This document shows, one piece after another, positions 21,316 to 30,331 of a stretch of DNA of 64,000 bases. The stretch covers positions 2,844,025 to 2,908,024 of the forward strand of contig CAJNDS010000001.1 of assembly GCA_905221605.1 (NCBI GenBank), written 5' to 3'. The DNA comes from Symbiodinium natans (Eukaryota > Sar > Dinophyceae > Suessiales > Symbiodiniaceae). The notes beneath the pieces are model-generated. The model was given only the letters and a program-made list of their open reading frames with translations, was not told the origin of the DNA and searched no databases. The stretch's first letter is position 1. Every line of letters begins with the position of its first letter. The position numbers and the translations under genes were made by a program.

Positions 21316-21399
21316 GAAGCCCTGGCCCCAAGGCCAAGACGCCCTCCGGCTCTGTCAGCCCACCTTCCAAGGCGGGCTCCCCGAAGGCCTGCACGCCGA

Positions 21400-21570
21400 G
21401 TTTTAGGGTTTTAGGGTTTAGGGTTTAGGGTTTAGGGTTTTAGGGTTTTAGGGTTTTAGGGTTTTAGGGTTTTAGGGTTTTAGGGTTTTAGGGTTTTAGG
21501 GTTTTAGGGTTTTAGGGTTGAGGGCTTAGGGTTTAGGGCTTAGGGTTTAGGGGTTAGGGTTTAGGGCTTT
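21400..21570 (+). repeat. TTTTAGGG octamer array
   Basis: About ten TTTTAGGG octamers embedded in normal TTTAGGG units: local homogenisation of an octamer variant. Confidence 0.95.
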
Positions 21571-21923
21571 AACCAGGGGTCCAGGCTGAGACCATGGTTT
21601 GCTTGCATCGGCTTGACGCGGGAAGAATCAAGGACAACCCAATAAAGGGTTTAGGGTTTAGGGTGTAGGGTTTAGGGTTTGGGGTTTGGGGTTTGGGGTT
21701 TCGGGTATACCCCTTAGTGGTATGTTCTTCAATTAAGGGGTGTGGGGTTCGCTGGCTAGGAGTAAATCCAGGAAGCCCCTAAACCCTGAACCCTAAACCC
21801 AGAAAGCATTGGAAAAAAAGAAACACACACATTAAAAGAATAAGACTAAATGCAACAAAGCCACTACATGGTCACTTCTGTACAATTATGGTCCCTGTCG
21901 GGTTCCTTACTATATGCGGCCCC

Positions 21924-22082
21924 TACTTGGAGGTTTAGGGTACTCGTCAACCAATTATATAAATATTTAACTGTACTTATAACCCACTTAGAAGCCCCTT
22001 AAGTGCCCTGATATGGTTGTACGTACAGAGAAAAGTGCAGTTATAAGTACAGTTATAACTGGTTAACAAGTACCATGACGGG
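21924..22082. repeat. Palindromic element family C, copy 3
   Basis: Starts CCTACTTGGAGGTTTAGGGT, contains AACTGTACTTATAACCCACT, and ends GGTTAACAAGTACCATGACG. Diverged termini. Confidence 0.6.
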
Positions 22083-22118
22083 TCCTGGAACTGGTGTGCC
22101 ATGTAGCTTAGCTCTAAT

Positions 22119-22222
22119 CTTGGTAGCCCAGTGGTAGCCTTTTTCCCTTTTTCGGGATTCAAGGCTCCCTTATAAAGTAACCAACCCGAAAAAAGGCTGC
22201 CCTTGCTATGATATGGCTACTG
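22119..22222. repeat. Palindromic element family A, copy
   Basis: CTTGGTAGCCCAGTGGTAGCC, centre CTCCCTTATAAAGTAACCAA, inner arm AAAAAAGGCTGCCCTTG; right end degraded. Confidence 0.7.
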
Positions 22223-22663
22223 CTCTACGAAGCAACTAGTTAGAGCAGGCTATCTGCACATACACGAAGCATTTGCATTTTTGCTGTTTCTACCTCCACG
22301 AAAGACCCCCCTCACCCGAAACCCTAAACCCTAAACCCTCAGCAACATGGTACTGGTAGTCGCGCCGCTTCGCTCTTAGAAGCAGGGAACGCTTCGACTG
22401 TAAGCTTGCTCCGATCTTCCCTCCCATCTGCCCTAAACCCTAAACCCTAAACCCTAAACCCTGTTGAGAGCAGTTGAACAACACACGTTTGTAATAAGGA
22501 AGGAAGTCGAGAAAGGTTGGTAGACTTATGGTGCTTTCACACGTTTAGCGCGTCGTAGTTGCTTGGAGGATCTCTTCTCTGGTGTGGGCTGTCTTTCAGG
22601 CTCAGACAACCCTGCTGCTAGCCTGAATTCGCATTCGACTGATGCGTTTCCGATGATGCTGCC

Positions 22664-23572
22664 ATGCAGACCGCTGCACGGTGGCTATTGCCCTGGCTTC
22701 TTCCCTATTCAGCCTGGACCCGTGCCGCCATCACCGAGGAGTCCCATGCACTGAACTTCGTCCAAAGGAAGGTTCTGCCACGAGTCGCTCCACCACCCAC
22801 GCTTTCAGCAGTTCAAAGTGTACCTTCACAGCCCTGGCTCATGCACAAATACATCTTTGTCGCTCATCACAAGGCGGGTGTATTCTTGATGGGTGATCTA
22901 AAGACATCAATCTTCAGGGCTCTTGGGGCGGCGGAGAGCGACATGGGGGTGTGGAGTCAGCCTTGTTATCCTGGCGAATGTGTCTCACCAGAGGCTCCGA
23001 TCCAGTTCTGGATGGACCTCTATTCATACGAAAGGGCGCAGGAGGCGAGGGAAGCTGCCGGCGCAAAAGGCATGCGCGTCGTGGGAATCGTGCGGGATCC
23101 GGTGTCCATGATCGTCTCAGCATACTGCTACCACCATCGGGGCGAAGAGCTCTATAACCTCATGTTCTTGCCCGAACTTATATTGCAGCTCATGGGTCCC
23201 AAGGAAGGGCTCAAGTTTGTTGCAGAGCGGATGCTGCCACTAGTTGCAAACATGACCAGCGCCTTTGAGTTGCCCTCCAATGATACTTTCCACCTCGTCT
23301 ACGAGAAGGTCACCAGTTCTTCTGTGGGTTTCGACCAGCAGGTTGGAGAGATGACCAGCTTCTTGTTCCAGGACCTTATTACTCCCGCACAGCGCAGCCA
23401 GGTCCTCAACGCGACGCAGTCGGCAGATCTGCATCGTCACCCGGCCGTCGGAAATCACGGGAATGACCAAGAATGCGAGGACCAAGTGCGCAAGTACGTG
23501 CCCTCGCTGCCCCCAGAGCTCTTGTCACGTTACCGCTCCTTCCAGGAGCGACTGGGATATGCAGTACCCTGA
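22664..23572 (+). CDS. Sulfotransferase-like protein, intronless
   Basis: 302 codons in one open frame, with unique sequence and no telomere repeats inside. The N-terminus (RWLLPWLLPYSAW) is hydrophobic and may be a signal anchor. IFVAHHKAGVFLMGDL (about residues 64-79) resembles the 5'-phosphosulfate-binding loop, and RDPVSMIVSAYCYHH (144-158) the 3'-phosphate-binding RDP...S motif of PAPS-dependent sulfotransferases; YEKV near 213 sits where YEDL is usual. The catalytic Lys of the loop is replaced in context by HHKAG, so the fit is of family level. Asn-Xaa-Ser/Thr sites near 195-206 would suit a Golgi-luminal enzyme. It would transfer sulfate from PAPS to an unknown acceptor. CTTTCAG 65 bp upstream of the ATG could be a trans-splice acceptor. 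Single-exon structure amid split genes suggests a retrocopy or a recent arrival. Confidence 0.65.
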   Translation: MQTAARWLLPWLLPYSAWTRAAITEESHALNFVQRKVLPRVAPPPTLSAVQSVPSQPWLMHKYIFVAHHKAGVFLMGDLKTSIFRALGAAESDMGVWSQPCYPGECVSPEAPIQFWMDLYSYERAQEAREAAGAKGMRVVGIVRDPVSMIVSAYCYHHRGEELYNLMFLPELILQLMGPKEGLKFVAERMLPLVANMTSAFELPSNDTFHLVYEKVTSSSVGFDQQVGEMTSFLFQDLITPAQRSQVLNATQSADLHRHPAVGNHGNDQECEDQVRKYVPSLPPELLSRYRSFQERLGYAVP

Positions 23573-23587
23573 GCCCAGTGGCGTTCT

Positions 23588-23823
23588 TGGCTTGGGCTTG
23601 TGTACATCAGTACATCGGGGGGGTGTCTTGGTGGCCCAGTGCTGTGGCTTGGGCTTGTGTACATAGTGGGGTGTCTTGGTAGCCCAGTGGTACCCTTTCC
23701 CCTTTCTTTGGTTCAGGGTTCGCTCCTAAAGTAAGCAACCCAAAAAAAGGTGCCCTAAACCCTAAACCCTAAACCATAAACCCTAAACCCTAAACCCTAA
23801 ACCCTATGGGCTACCAAGGTGTC
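23588..23823. repeat. Palindromic element family A with terminal duplication and telomere tract
   Basis: Starts 16 bp after the sulfotransferase stop. TGGCTTGGGCTTGTGTACAT plus GGGTGTCTTGGTRGCCCAGT occurs twice (23588 and 23645), then the element body with centre CGCTCCTAAAGTAAGCAACC, then eight CCCTAAA units (23757-23812), then the closing arm GGGCTACCAAGGTGTC. It probably forms the 3' flank or 3' UTR of the gene. Confidence 0.75.
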
Positions 23824-23844
23824 AATGTTCTGATGTGTTTGTAG

Positions 23845-23910
23845 CGGAGTTTCTTTGCGCGGAAAAAGTCGGAAAGCCATGCCCCAGTCTTGTGGACAGC
23901 CACAAAGGGG
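23845..23910 (+). CDS. Possible exon
   Basis: GTTTGTAG|C acceptor, frame RSFFARKKSESHAPVLWTAT, followed by GGGGTTTGGGG repeats providing a GT. Two frames are open; unknown. Confidence 0.3.
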
Positions 23911-24033
23911 TTTGGGGTTTGGGGTTTGGGGTTTGGGGTTTAGGGTTTAGGGTTTAGGGTTTAGGGTTTAGGGTTTCACGTTTAGGGTTTAGGGTGTAGG
24001 GTTTAGTGCTTGCTATTTGTAAGCCTCGGTTAG

Positions 24034-24127
24034 ACCTGATAAGACGTGGCGAGGCTTTGCAGATGCTCTTCGAAGTTTCAGACCCAATTTGCGTCCAAGC
24101 TACATCTTCCCGCGCACGCGGGGTCAG
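24034..24127 (+). CDS. Probable exon, unknown protein
   Basis: CGGTTAG|A acceptor; frame RPDKTWRGFADALRSFRPNL then RPSYIFPRTRGQ; GC donor (TCAG|GCCCTA) immediately before a CCCTAAA field. Confidence 0.45.
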
Positions 24128-24266
24128 GCCCTAAACCCTATAAACCCTAAGCCAAGCCCTAAACCCGAAACCCTAAACCCTAAACCCTAAACCCTAAACC
24201 CTAAACCCTAAACCCTAAACCCTAAACCCTGACCCTAGACCCTAGACCCTAGACCCTACACCCCAG

Positions 24267-24305
24267 CATTCTGCCGTGGGTGGGTGTTGACTGCGTGCAC
24301 CCAGA
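24267..24305 (+). CDS. Possible exon
   Basis: ACCCCAG|C acceptor right after a CCCTAGA/CCCTAAA tract; frame ILPWVGVDCVHP; consensus donor GA|GTAAGT. Confidence 0.4.
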
Positions 24306-24441
24306 GTAAGTCCCAGCCAATGGCGAGCATCCGCAGTCCCCAGCCTAATCCTGGGTCGGCCCATTTTCGTAATTCCCCTTATCGGTGAAACCCCTCAACC
24401 CTAAACCCTAAACCAGGATCATGTTCCTGAATGTTTTTCAG

Positions 24442-24532
24442 AGGGAGTGTAGGCCAACCTCAACCGCATAGCATCCTGAAAAGTGTCAAGTGGAGCATCC
24501 AGAGGGCCCGCAGCTTCCTCGCCGACATGCGG
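24442..24532 (+). CDS. Probable exon, unknown protein
   Basis: GTTTTTCAG|A acceptor; frame SILKSVKWSIQRARSFLADM R; GC donor (CGG|GCTAAACC) formed at the first telomere unit. Confidence 0.45.
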
Positions 24533-24764
24533 GCTAAACCCTAAACCCTAAATTCGAAACCCAAAAAAACCCTAAATGTGAAACTCCAGAAGCCTCTGGA
24601 GTGGATTCTCAGCACCCCCTTAATACAAAGAGCAGGGTGGCATATAGGGGTCACAGCGACAGTGGCGGAGTTGGGCCATAAACCCTCAACCTCAAGCCCT
24701 ATCCCCGTACCCCCCAAATCCCGAAATCCCACGTCTCCTAAACCCTAAGCCCTGAACCCTAAAC

Positions 24765-24912
24765 CCTACACCCTAAACCCTAAACCCTAAACCCTAAACC
24801 CTAAACCCTAAACTCTAAGCCCTAAACCCTAAACCCTAAACCCTAAACCCTAAACCCTAAACCCTAAACCCTAAACCCTAAACCCTAAACCCTAAACCCT
24901 AAACCCTAAACC
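24765..24912 (-). repeat. CCCTAAA array
   Basis: About 20 heptamers with a CTCTAAG interruption. Confidence 0.95.
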
Positions 24913-25059
24913 TATCCTAGAAGCGTACGCAAGGCTACATCTGAACCAGCCTAAAACCCCAATCCCAAAACACCACAGCCAAGCCACAGGGAGAAGTGGA
25001 CACAGGGCGGGGTGAGGAGGTTTTGAAGGGTTCAGGGCTCAGGGTTAAGTACCCTCCCA

Positions 25060-25240
25060 ACCCCCGAACCCTGAACCCCAAACCCCTAAACACCTAAACC
25101 CCTAGCCCTAAACCCCTATAAACCCCTAAACCCCTAAAACCCTAAACCCCTAAACCCCTAAACCCCTAAACCCTAAACCCTAAACCCTAAACCCCTAAAC
25201 CCCCAAACCCTAAACCCTAAACCCTAAACCCCAAACCCCT
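25060..25240 (-). repeat. CCCCTAAA octamer field
   Basis: Octamers with an extra C alternate with heptamers. Followed by an exon-like island 25277-25341 (QAAPKRANSSLSSNASRPAG region) that ends at TCG|GTTTAGGG. Confidence 0.9.
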
Positions 25241-25276
25241 CAGACGAAAGAGAGCCCCCAAACAGAAAGTAAGCAG

Positions 25277-25341
25277 GCGGCGCCCAAGCGTGCAAATTCC
25301 AGCCTCAGCAGCAATGCTTCGAGGCCGGCCGGGGACCCTCG
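25277..25341 (+). CDS. Possible exon, Ala/Ser/Pro-rich
   Basis: TAAGCAG|G to CCTCG|GTTTAG; frame AAPKRANSSLSSNASRPAGD. Donor provided by the telomere tract. Unknown. Confidence 0.4.
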
Positions 25342-25628
25342 GTTTAGGGTTTAGGGTTTAGGGCTTAGGGTTTAGGGTTTATTTTGAGGGTTTGTCGCCG
25401 TAGCGGGTTGAACCAGGTTTTAGGGTACGATCACGTCGGGTGGAGGGCCCTCTAAACCCTAAACCCTATAAACCCTAAACCCTAAATCCTTTTAGGGTTT
25501 TCGGTGTTTCAGGGCTTTAGGTCCTCAACCCTAAGCAAAAAATAGGAAGCCCTGCCCTTGAAACAGCAACATTTATGGGCGCCGCAGGGCCCAGCAAAGT
25601 TTAGGGTTTGGGGTTTAGGGCTAAGGGC

Positions 25629-25705
25629 TGCCTGCGCTGCTTTCCAGGGGCTCTGCTCCGTGAGGGCAGTTTTTAGCACATGGTGCAGTTCTGGCACCCT
25701 ATAAG
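25629..25705 (-). CDS. Probable exon (minus strand)
   Basis: CCCTACAG|C acceptor; frame YRVPELHHVLKTALTEQSPW then KAAQA; GC donor (GCA|GCCCTT). Unknown protein. Confidence 0.45.
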
Positions 25706-25794
25706 CTGTAGGGAGCATGCTGTACTCTCATCTGAGGGTTTACGGTTTAGGGTTTAGGGTTTATGGTTTATTAGGGTTGAGGCCCCCAGAAGTC

Positions 25795-25862
25795 CCCTAA
25801 GTAGGTTAGAAGTAGACTTGTGATTATTGGCTATTGGGGTTCTTAGTACCCATGAACCTCCG
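25795..25862. repeat. Half copy of palindromic family C
   Basis: CTAAGTAGGTTAGAAGTAGACT ... TTAGTACCCATGAACCTCC; only one arm is recognisable. The following 200 bp (25870-26090) has open frames on both strands with no way to choose between them. Confidence 0.5.
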
Positions 25863-26346
25863 TGATTTAGGCCAACCCCATGTTTCCCTCAAAGGCACGG
25901 GGCTCGCCAACTTGGCGACATATTGAGATTCAGGATTTTGTGAGGGTTTGCGTGAGTAGAGCCGATAAAGTGTTGTGCAGAAAGAGCCCTAGGCAGGCCT
26001 AGGGTTGAGGGGCGTGTTGCAAACACAAAGCGTAGCCCTTTAATGCCCTTGGTTAGTCTTTCGATGCAAGCCTTTGTGTGGTCGATGGCCACTCTGTCTT
26101 AGGGTTTGGGGTTTAGGGGGGAGAAGCCTTGGCGTACCACCTCCACTGAGCCCTAAACCCTCAAACATTATGTGGGTTGGTGGTCTCTTGGAGCAGGGTT
26201 TCTGTTTCGTAGGGGCATATATTGGGGTTCTTATTCGGGTAGGGGCTATGATAAGGTCTCAGGGTAACAGATAAAGAGGCCACTTGCCTTTATAACTCAA
26301 ACAGCCTTTGGGTTACGGCGCGCGCATCCCTGACACGCGTGCGCAG

Positions 26347-26402
26347 GGGCCGAGCTCCATTTGGCAGCAGATAGCATCGGAGTCCGCGCGAAGGACAGCT
26401 TT
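26347..26402 (+). CDS. Probable exon
   Basis: GTGCGCAG|G acceptor, frame AELHLAADSIGVRAKDSF, donor TTT|GTAAGG. Good boundaries; unknown protein. Confidence 0.45.
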
Positions 26403-26789
26403 GTAAGGGTTTCTCTACATTAGGCTATCTATTTTGGGAGCTCCTATAACAAGGAATATACATGTTTGGGGGTGTACCCCCTTTTTTGGGAAATTACCCA
26501 CATAGCCTTCGGTGGTACCCGGTGGCAGCTTGCTGGCAAAGACTCAGATGTGAGTGCCGCCGCCGGATTTATGCCAGGCTGAAAGAAGAGCCCTAAACCC
26601 TAAACCCTAAACCCTAATCCCTAAACCCTAAACCCTGACAAGCGCCTCAGCTAAGTGCAATCTGGGCCTCATGTTGCGCAGGGATATTAGTAGGAGTGGG
26701 AACCCAGAATTCAGCCCTATTCTTAGGATTGCTCCGGGTCTGCTGGTGCCTTCCGATTGCTCTATGACTTCTTGCGGGTTGCTGAGAAG

Positions 26790-26937
26790 GCCATACCCCT
26801 AAACCCTAAACCCTAAACTCTAACCCTAAACCCTAAACCCTAAACCCTAAACCCTAAACCCTAAACCCTAAACCCTAAACCCTAAACCCTAAACCCTAAA
26901 CCCTAAACCCTAAACCCTAAACCCTAAACCCTAAACC
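26790..26937 (-). repeat. CCCTAAA array
   Basis: About 20 heptamers, nearly perfect from 26825. Confidence 0.95.
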
Positions 26938-26956
26938 CATGCCATGATCCCCGAAG

Positions 26957-27047
26957 TGTCTACTGGCTCGATCGCGCGCACATGTATCATTGTTTCAGAA
27001 AGCAGGTCTCAGACGCGGAAGTCGCCCTAGAACCTTTGGCTCAATGA
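26957..27047 (+). CDS. Possible terminal exon
   Basis: CCCGAAG|T acceptor; frame VYWLDRAHMYHCFRKQVSDA then EVALEPLAQ and a TGA. Alternative donor AAGCAG|GTCTCA inside. Unknown protein. Confidence 0.4.
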
Positions 27048-27169
27048 TTTTGTGTCTGTATGGGGCTTCAGAGAGTATACCTAGATTTAGGGTTTAGGGT
27101 TTAGGGTTTAGGGGGTTTAGGGTTTAGGGTTAAGGGGGTTTAGGGTATAGGTTTTCAAGTTGTGTGCAG

Positions 27170-27217
27170 TAGTGGATGCGTCTGAGACGGAATCTCCGCA
27201 AACGTTTGTTCGTCGAG
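27170..27217 (+). CDS. Possible exon
   Basis: GTGTGCAG|T to CGAG|GTAGAT; frame VVDASETESPQTFVRR. Confidence 0.35.
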
Positions 27218-27477
27218 GTAGATCCTTGCCGGGGACCAACGCCGCAACAAGGGAAGCGGTAGGAGGAAGACCTAAACCCTAGACCCTACACCCTAAACCC
27301 CAAACCCCAAACCGTAAACCCACAACCCTCTACTGAATTCAGGTTAGGCAGTTCAGAGTGGGTGCCTTCCATTATATTCCGTTCGTTATGTAGTCCTTGG
27401 ACAATATTTTTCAGTACCCTTCTCTACCCCTTTCAGTGGCCGCTCTTGTGACTGGGGTTGCGCACGATGGAGGCATA

Positions 27478-27643
27478 CTTTTGGATGTTCATGGGTACCT
27501 AGAACCCCAATTCGAAGTCTACTTACCACCTACTTAGTGACTTAGGGGAGCTGATAAGTACAGTCAGTATTGGGGTTATAGAGACTCTAAAGCCTAAAAC
27601 CTAAACCCCGATTGGGGTTACAAGTACCCTGAACCTCCAAGCA
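27478..27643. repeat. Palindromic element family C, copy
   Basis: GGATGTTCATGGGTACCTAG at the left, CAAGTACCCTGAACCTCCAA at the right, with inner arms AACCCCAAT and ATTGGGGTT. Confidence 0.75.
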
Positions 27644-27934
27644 ATTGTGTGGGACGCCCATGAGCACGCGATGAGTTTGCACGTCTAAAGCCGTAGTATA
27701 GGTCTAGGGTTTCGGGTTTTGGGTTTAGGGTTTAGAGTTTAGGGCTGAATGTTCAGGGTTCAGGGTCTGTCCTCTGAAGTCTCTAAGAACAACCAGAAAG
27801 ACGTTTAGCAACCTCAACCCCCAAACCTTAAACCCTAAACCCCTACAACCCTAAAACCCTGAAATCCTCAAACCCTAAACACCCCAAAGCCCTGGAGAAC
27901 CCAAGCTGCCTCCCTGAACCCTACGCCCGAAACT

Positions 27935-28460
27935 CTAAACCCTAAACCCTAAACCCTAAACCCTAAACCCTAAACCCTAAACCCTAAACCCTTTGGTTTA
28001 GAAGCCCTGAACCCTCAAACGGGCGTTGGTCTCCGGATGGCGTGGCCTCGTTGCTTGAGCTGGCGGAGGATTCCTTTAGGGTTTAGGGTTTAGGGTTTAG
28101 GGTTTTGGGTTTTGGGTTTGCGGTTATGGGTTTAGGGTTCCTAGGCTTTAGGGTTTGGGGGTTTAGCGGTGTTGGGGTTCAGCTCTCTTCGGCCCAGGGT
28201 TGAGGGTTTAGGGTTTTTGGGGTTCAAGCTCACTTAGAGCTTTGTTGTGGGGTGCTTAAGCGAGGGTGGGTGGCTTCCAGGAACCCTAAACCCTAAACCC
28301 TAAAACCTAAACCCCAGCGTGCCAAAATGCCCAGGTCCCTCCCCCCCCCCCCCCCCCCCCCCCCCCGCGGGCATAAATCACCAAACCCCAAATCCTAAGC
28401 AAACCCTAAACCCTAAACCCTAAACCCTAAACCCTAAACCCTAAACCCTAAACAGGGCTT
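27935..28460. repeat. CCCTAAA and TTTAGGG tracts around islands
   Basis: CCCTAAA 27935-27992, TTTAGGG 28076-28140, CCCTAAA 28283-28312, a C run of about 26 at 28340-28366, CCCTAAA 28400-28453. Island 28020-28075 is open (GRWSPDGVASLLELAEDSF). Confidence 0.85.
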
Positions 28461-28857
28461 CATGGTTTCGGGCTTATGGTCTAGCATGTTAGAGTCAGCT
28501 TGGGGGGGGAGGGCATTAGGGTGGTCCGAAAAGTGAGTCCGAGAATGGTTCCTTTTTTTGGTAGAGTGGGGGCGAGGGGTTACCCTGAAGTCCAATGCCC
28601 TTAAGGCCCCTGAATCCCAAAAGGCACCAACCCACCTCGCCTTTGCACTTGATGGTGATGGGGGGCGGAAAAAACCTAAAGCCCCAAGACCCTATACCCT
28701 AAACCCTAAACCCTAAACCCTAAACCCTAAACCCTAACCAGGTTTGGGTCGAGGTTTCGGGTTTCGGAGCTGCGGGCCTCCCCCAGAAGCTTCGAAGTAT
28801 CTGAGCAGGCCAACGCGCAGTCCGCTGGACACACAAAAGATGCCAAAGGTCCACGTA

Positions 28858-29000
28858 CCTATAGGGGGATCCTATTATTTGGGGGTCTATTTTAGGGTTT
28901 AGGGTTTAGGGCTTAGGGTTCCGAAATTAGGGGTACCTTCTTGGGGTCCTTTTTTCCAAGGGAATCCTACTATTTGGGGGTCTATTTTCGGGTTCTCTTA
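28858..29000. repeat. Family D-like element interrupted by TTTAGGG
   Basis: ATCCTATTATTTGGGGGTCT appears at 28868 and, nearly identical, at 28965. After the first copy (TCTATTTT) a short TTTAGGG tract begins (28894-28920); the second copy continues with CGGGTTCTCTTATTC. Confidence 0.6.
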
Positions 29001-29019
29001 TTCTCGTAAACCACTATAT

Positions 29020-29080
29020 ACTTGGGCCCTAAAGTTGCTAGAATATGGGGACCCCTTTAAGGCCCAAGTATACATACATG
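29020..29080. repeat. Partial family B element
   Basis: TACTTGGGCCCTAAAGT and TTTAAGGCCCAAGTATA arms. Confidence 0.6.
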
Positions 29081-29185
29081 GATGTTCAGGGATTTTGTCT
29101 ATGCCTTAAAACGTCGGACTTGGTGATCCTAGAACCTTCATATCATGTTAAGCATGAACTTGGGCTACGTGGCATGCGGTATATA

Positions 29186-29276
29186 CATACACAAATACAT
29201 ACACACATACACACATACATACATACATACATACATGCATGCATACATGCATACATACATATTTATATATATATAC
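29186..29276 (+). repeat. ATAC/ACAC microsatellite
   Basis: ATACACAAATACATACACAC then ATACATACATAC and ATATATATA. Opposing open frames here are repeat artefacts. Confidence 0.9.
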
Positions 29277-29445
29277 GGAATAGAAATTACTGGTGTTTAG
29301 ACGACCCGGCCCAAAACCCAAAGTCCTAAACCCCAAGCCCAAAGCCGTTGCAGTCAAGCGCGGAGAAGCGGGCTTCCAAAGGGGATGTAGGCTTCTAGCT
29401 CTTTCCGGGCCTGACCCTGTGGACCCTAAACAGGAGGCACCCTTG

Positions 29446-29540
29446 GGTTTAGGGTTTAGGGTTTAGGGTTTAGGGTTTAGGGTTTAGGGTTTAGGGTTTA
29501 GGGTTTAGGGTTTAGGGTTTAGGGTTTAGGGTTTAGGGCA
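29446..29540 (+). repeat. TTTAGGG array
   Basis: Thirteen heptamers. Confidence 0.95.
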
Positions 29541-29724
29541 GAGGGTTTAGGTTTAGGGCTGAGAGAGAGCCTCGTTTTTGCGGCGCAGAAATGCTCAAGG
29601 CTCTTGGCTTACTTGGCGTGCCGAGGCCCTATTTTGGCTAGGGATGGGGTTTCGGGTTCAGGGTTCAGGGTTCAGGGTTTAGGGTTTAGGGTTTAGGGTT
29701 CGGGGTTCAGGGTTCAGGGTTCAG

Positions 29725-29809
29725 ATCCTCTGGCCGCAGCTGTTGCGCAGCTAAAGCCCCGTCCTCCCATGGGCGCCGTGGCATGCAGCGAAGGCGGCGT
29801 TCTGTTGGG
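29725..29809 (+). CDS. Probable exon, unknown protein
   Basis: GGTTCAG|A acceptor; frame DPLAAAVAQLKPRPPMGAVA then CSEGGVLLG; GT donor at TTGGG|GTTTAAG. Confidence 0.4.
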
Positions 29810-29815
29810 GTTTAA

Positions 29816-29887
29816 GGCTTTCCTGTGTTCCTGGGTTCAGGGTTTAGGGTTTAGGGTTTAGGGTTTAGGGCTTTCCTGTGTTCCTGG
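29816..29887 (+). repeat. TTTAGGG tract flanked by a 19-bp duplication
   Basis: GGCTTTCCTGTGTTCCTGG at 29816-29834 and 29869-29887, with four TTTAGGG units and a TTCAGGG between them. Confidence 0.9.
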
Positions 29888-29999
29888 TTTAGGGTTTTCG
29901 GGTTTGTAAACCCTGAACCCTAAGGGAGCCAGAACCATGACCCAACGCTTAGCCTAAACTGCTGACGGGGGCGTGGGGGCACAGGATTCTCTCTCAAAA

Positions 30000-30299
30000 C
30001 CCTAAACCCTAAACCCTAAACCCTAAACCCTAAACCCTAAACCCTAGCTCCAAGCCCTAGAAACCCGAAATAGCCAGGGCTTGTAGGTCTTAAACCCCTA
30101 AACCTTGAGCCCTCGCGGGTCCCCAAATCCAGAGTTGGAGGTTTAAAGGAGATTCCTTACCGCCCTCAGCCGAAGGGTTTAGGGTATAGGGTTTAGGGCT
30201 TAGGGCTAAACACCATGAACTACACTAAAGCCCTCAACCCAGGGCCCCCCGCCCCCACCTCACCCCAAACCCCAAGCCCCAAGCCCCAAGCCCGAAACC

Positions 30300-30331
<32 letters not shown>

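Noticed and set aside
29045-29357. 94- and 69-codon frames over the ATAC microsatellite
   Set aside because: Simple-sequence translation (IHTHIHTYIHT and its complement).
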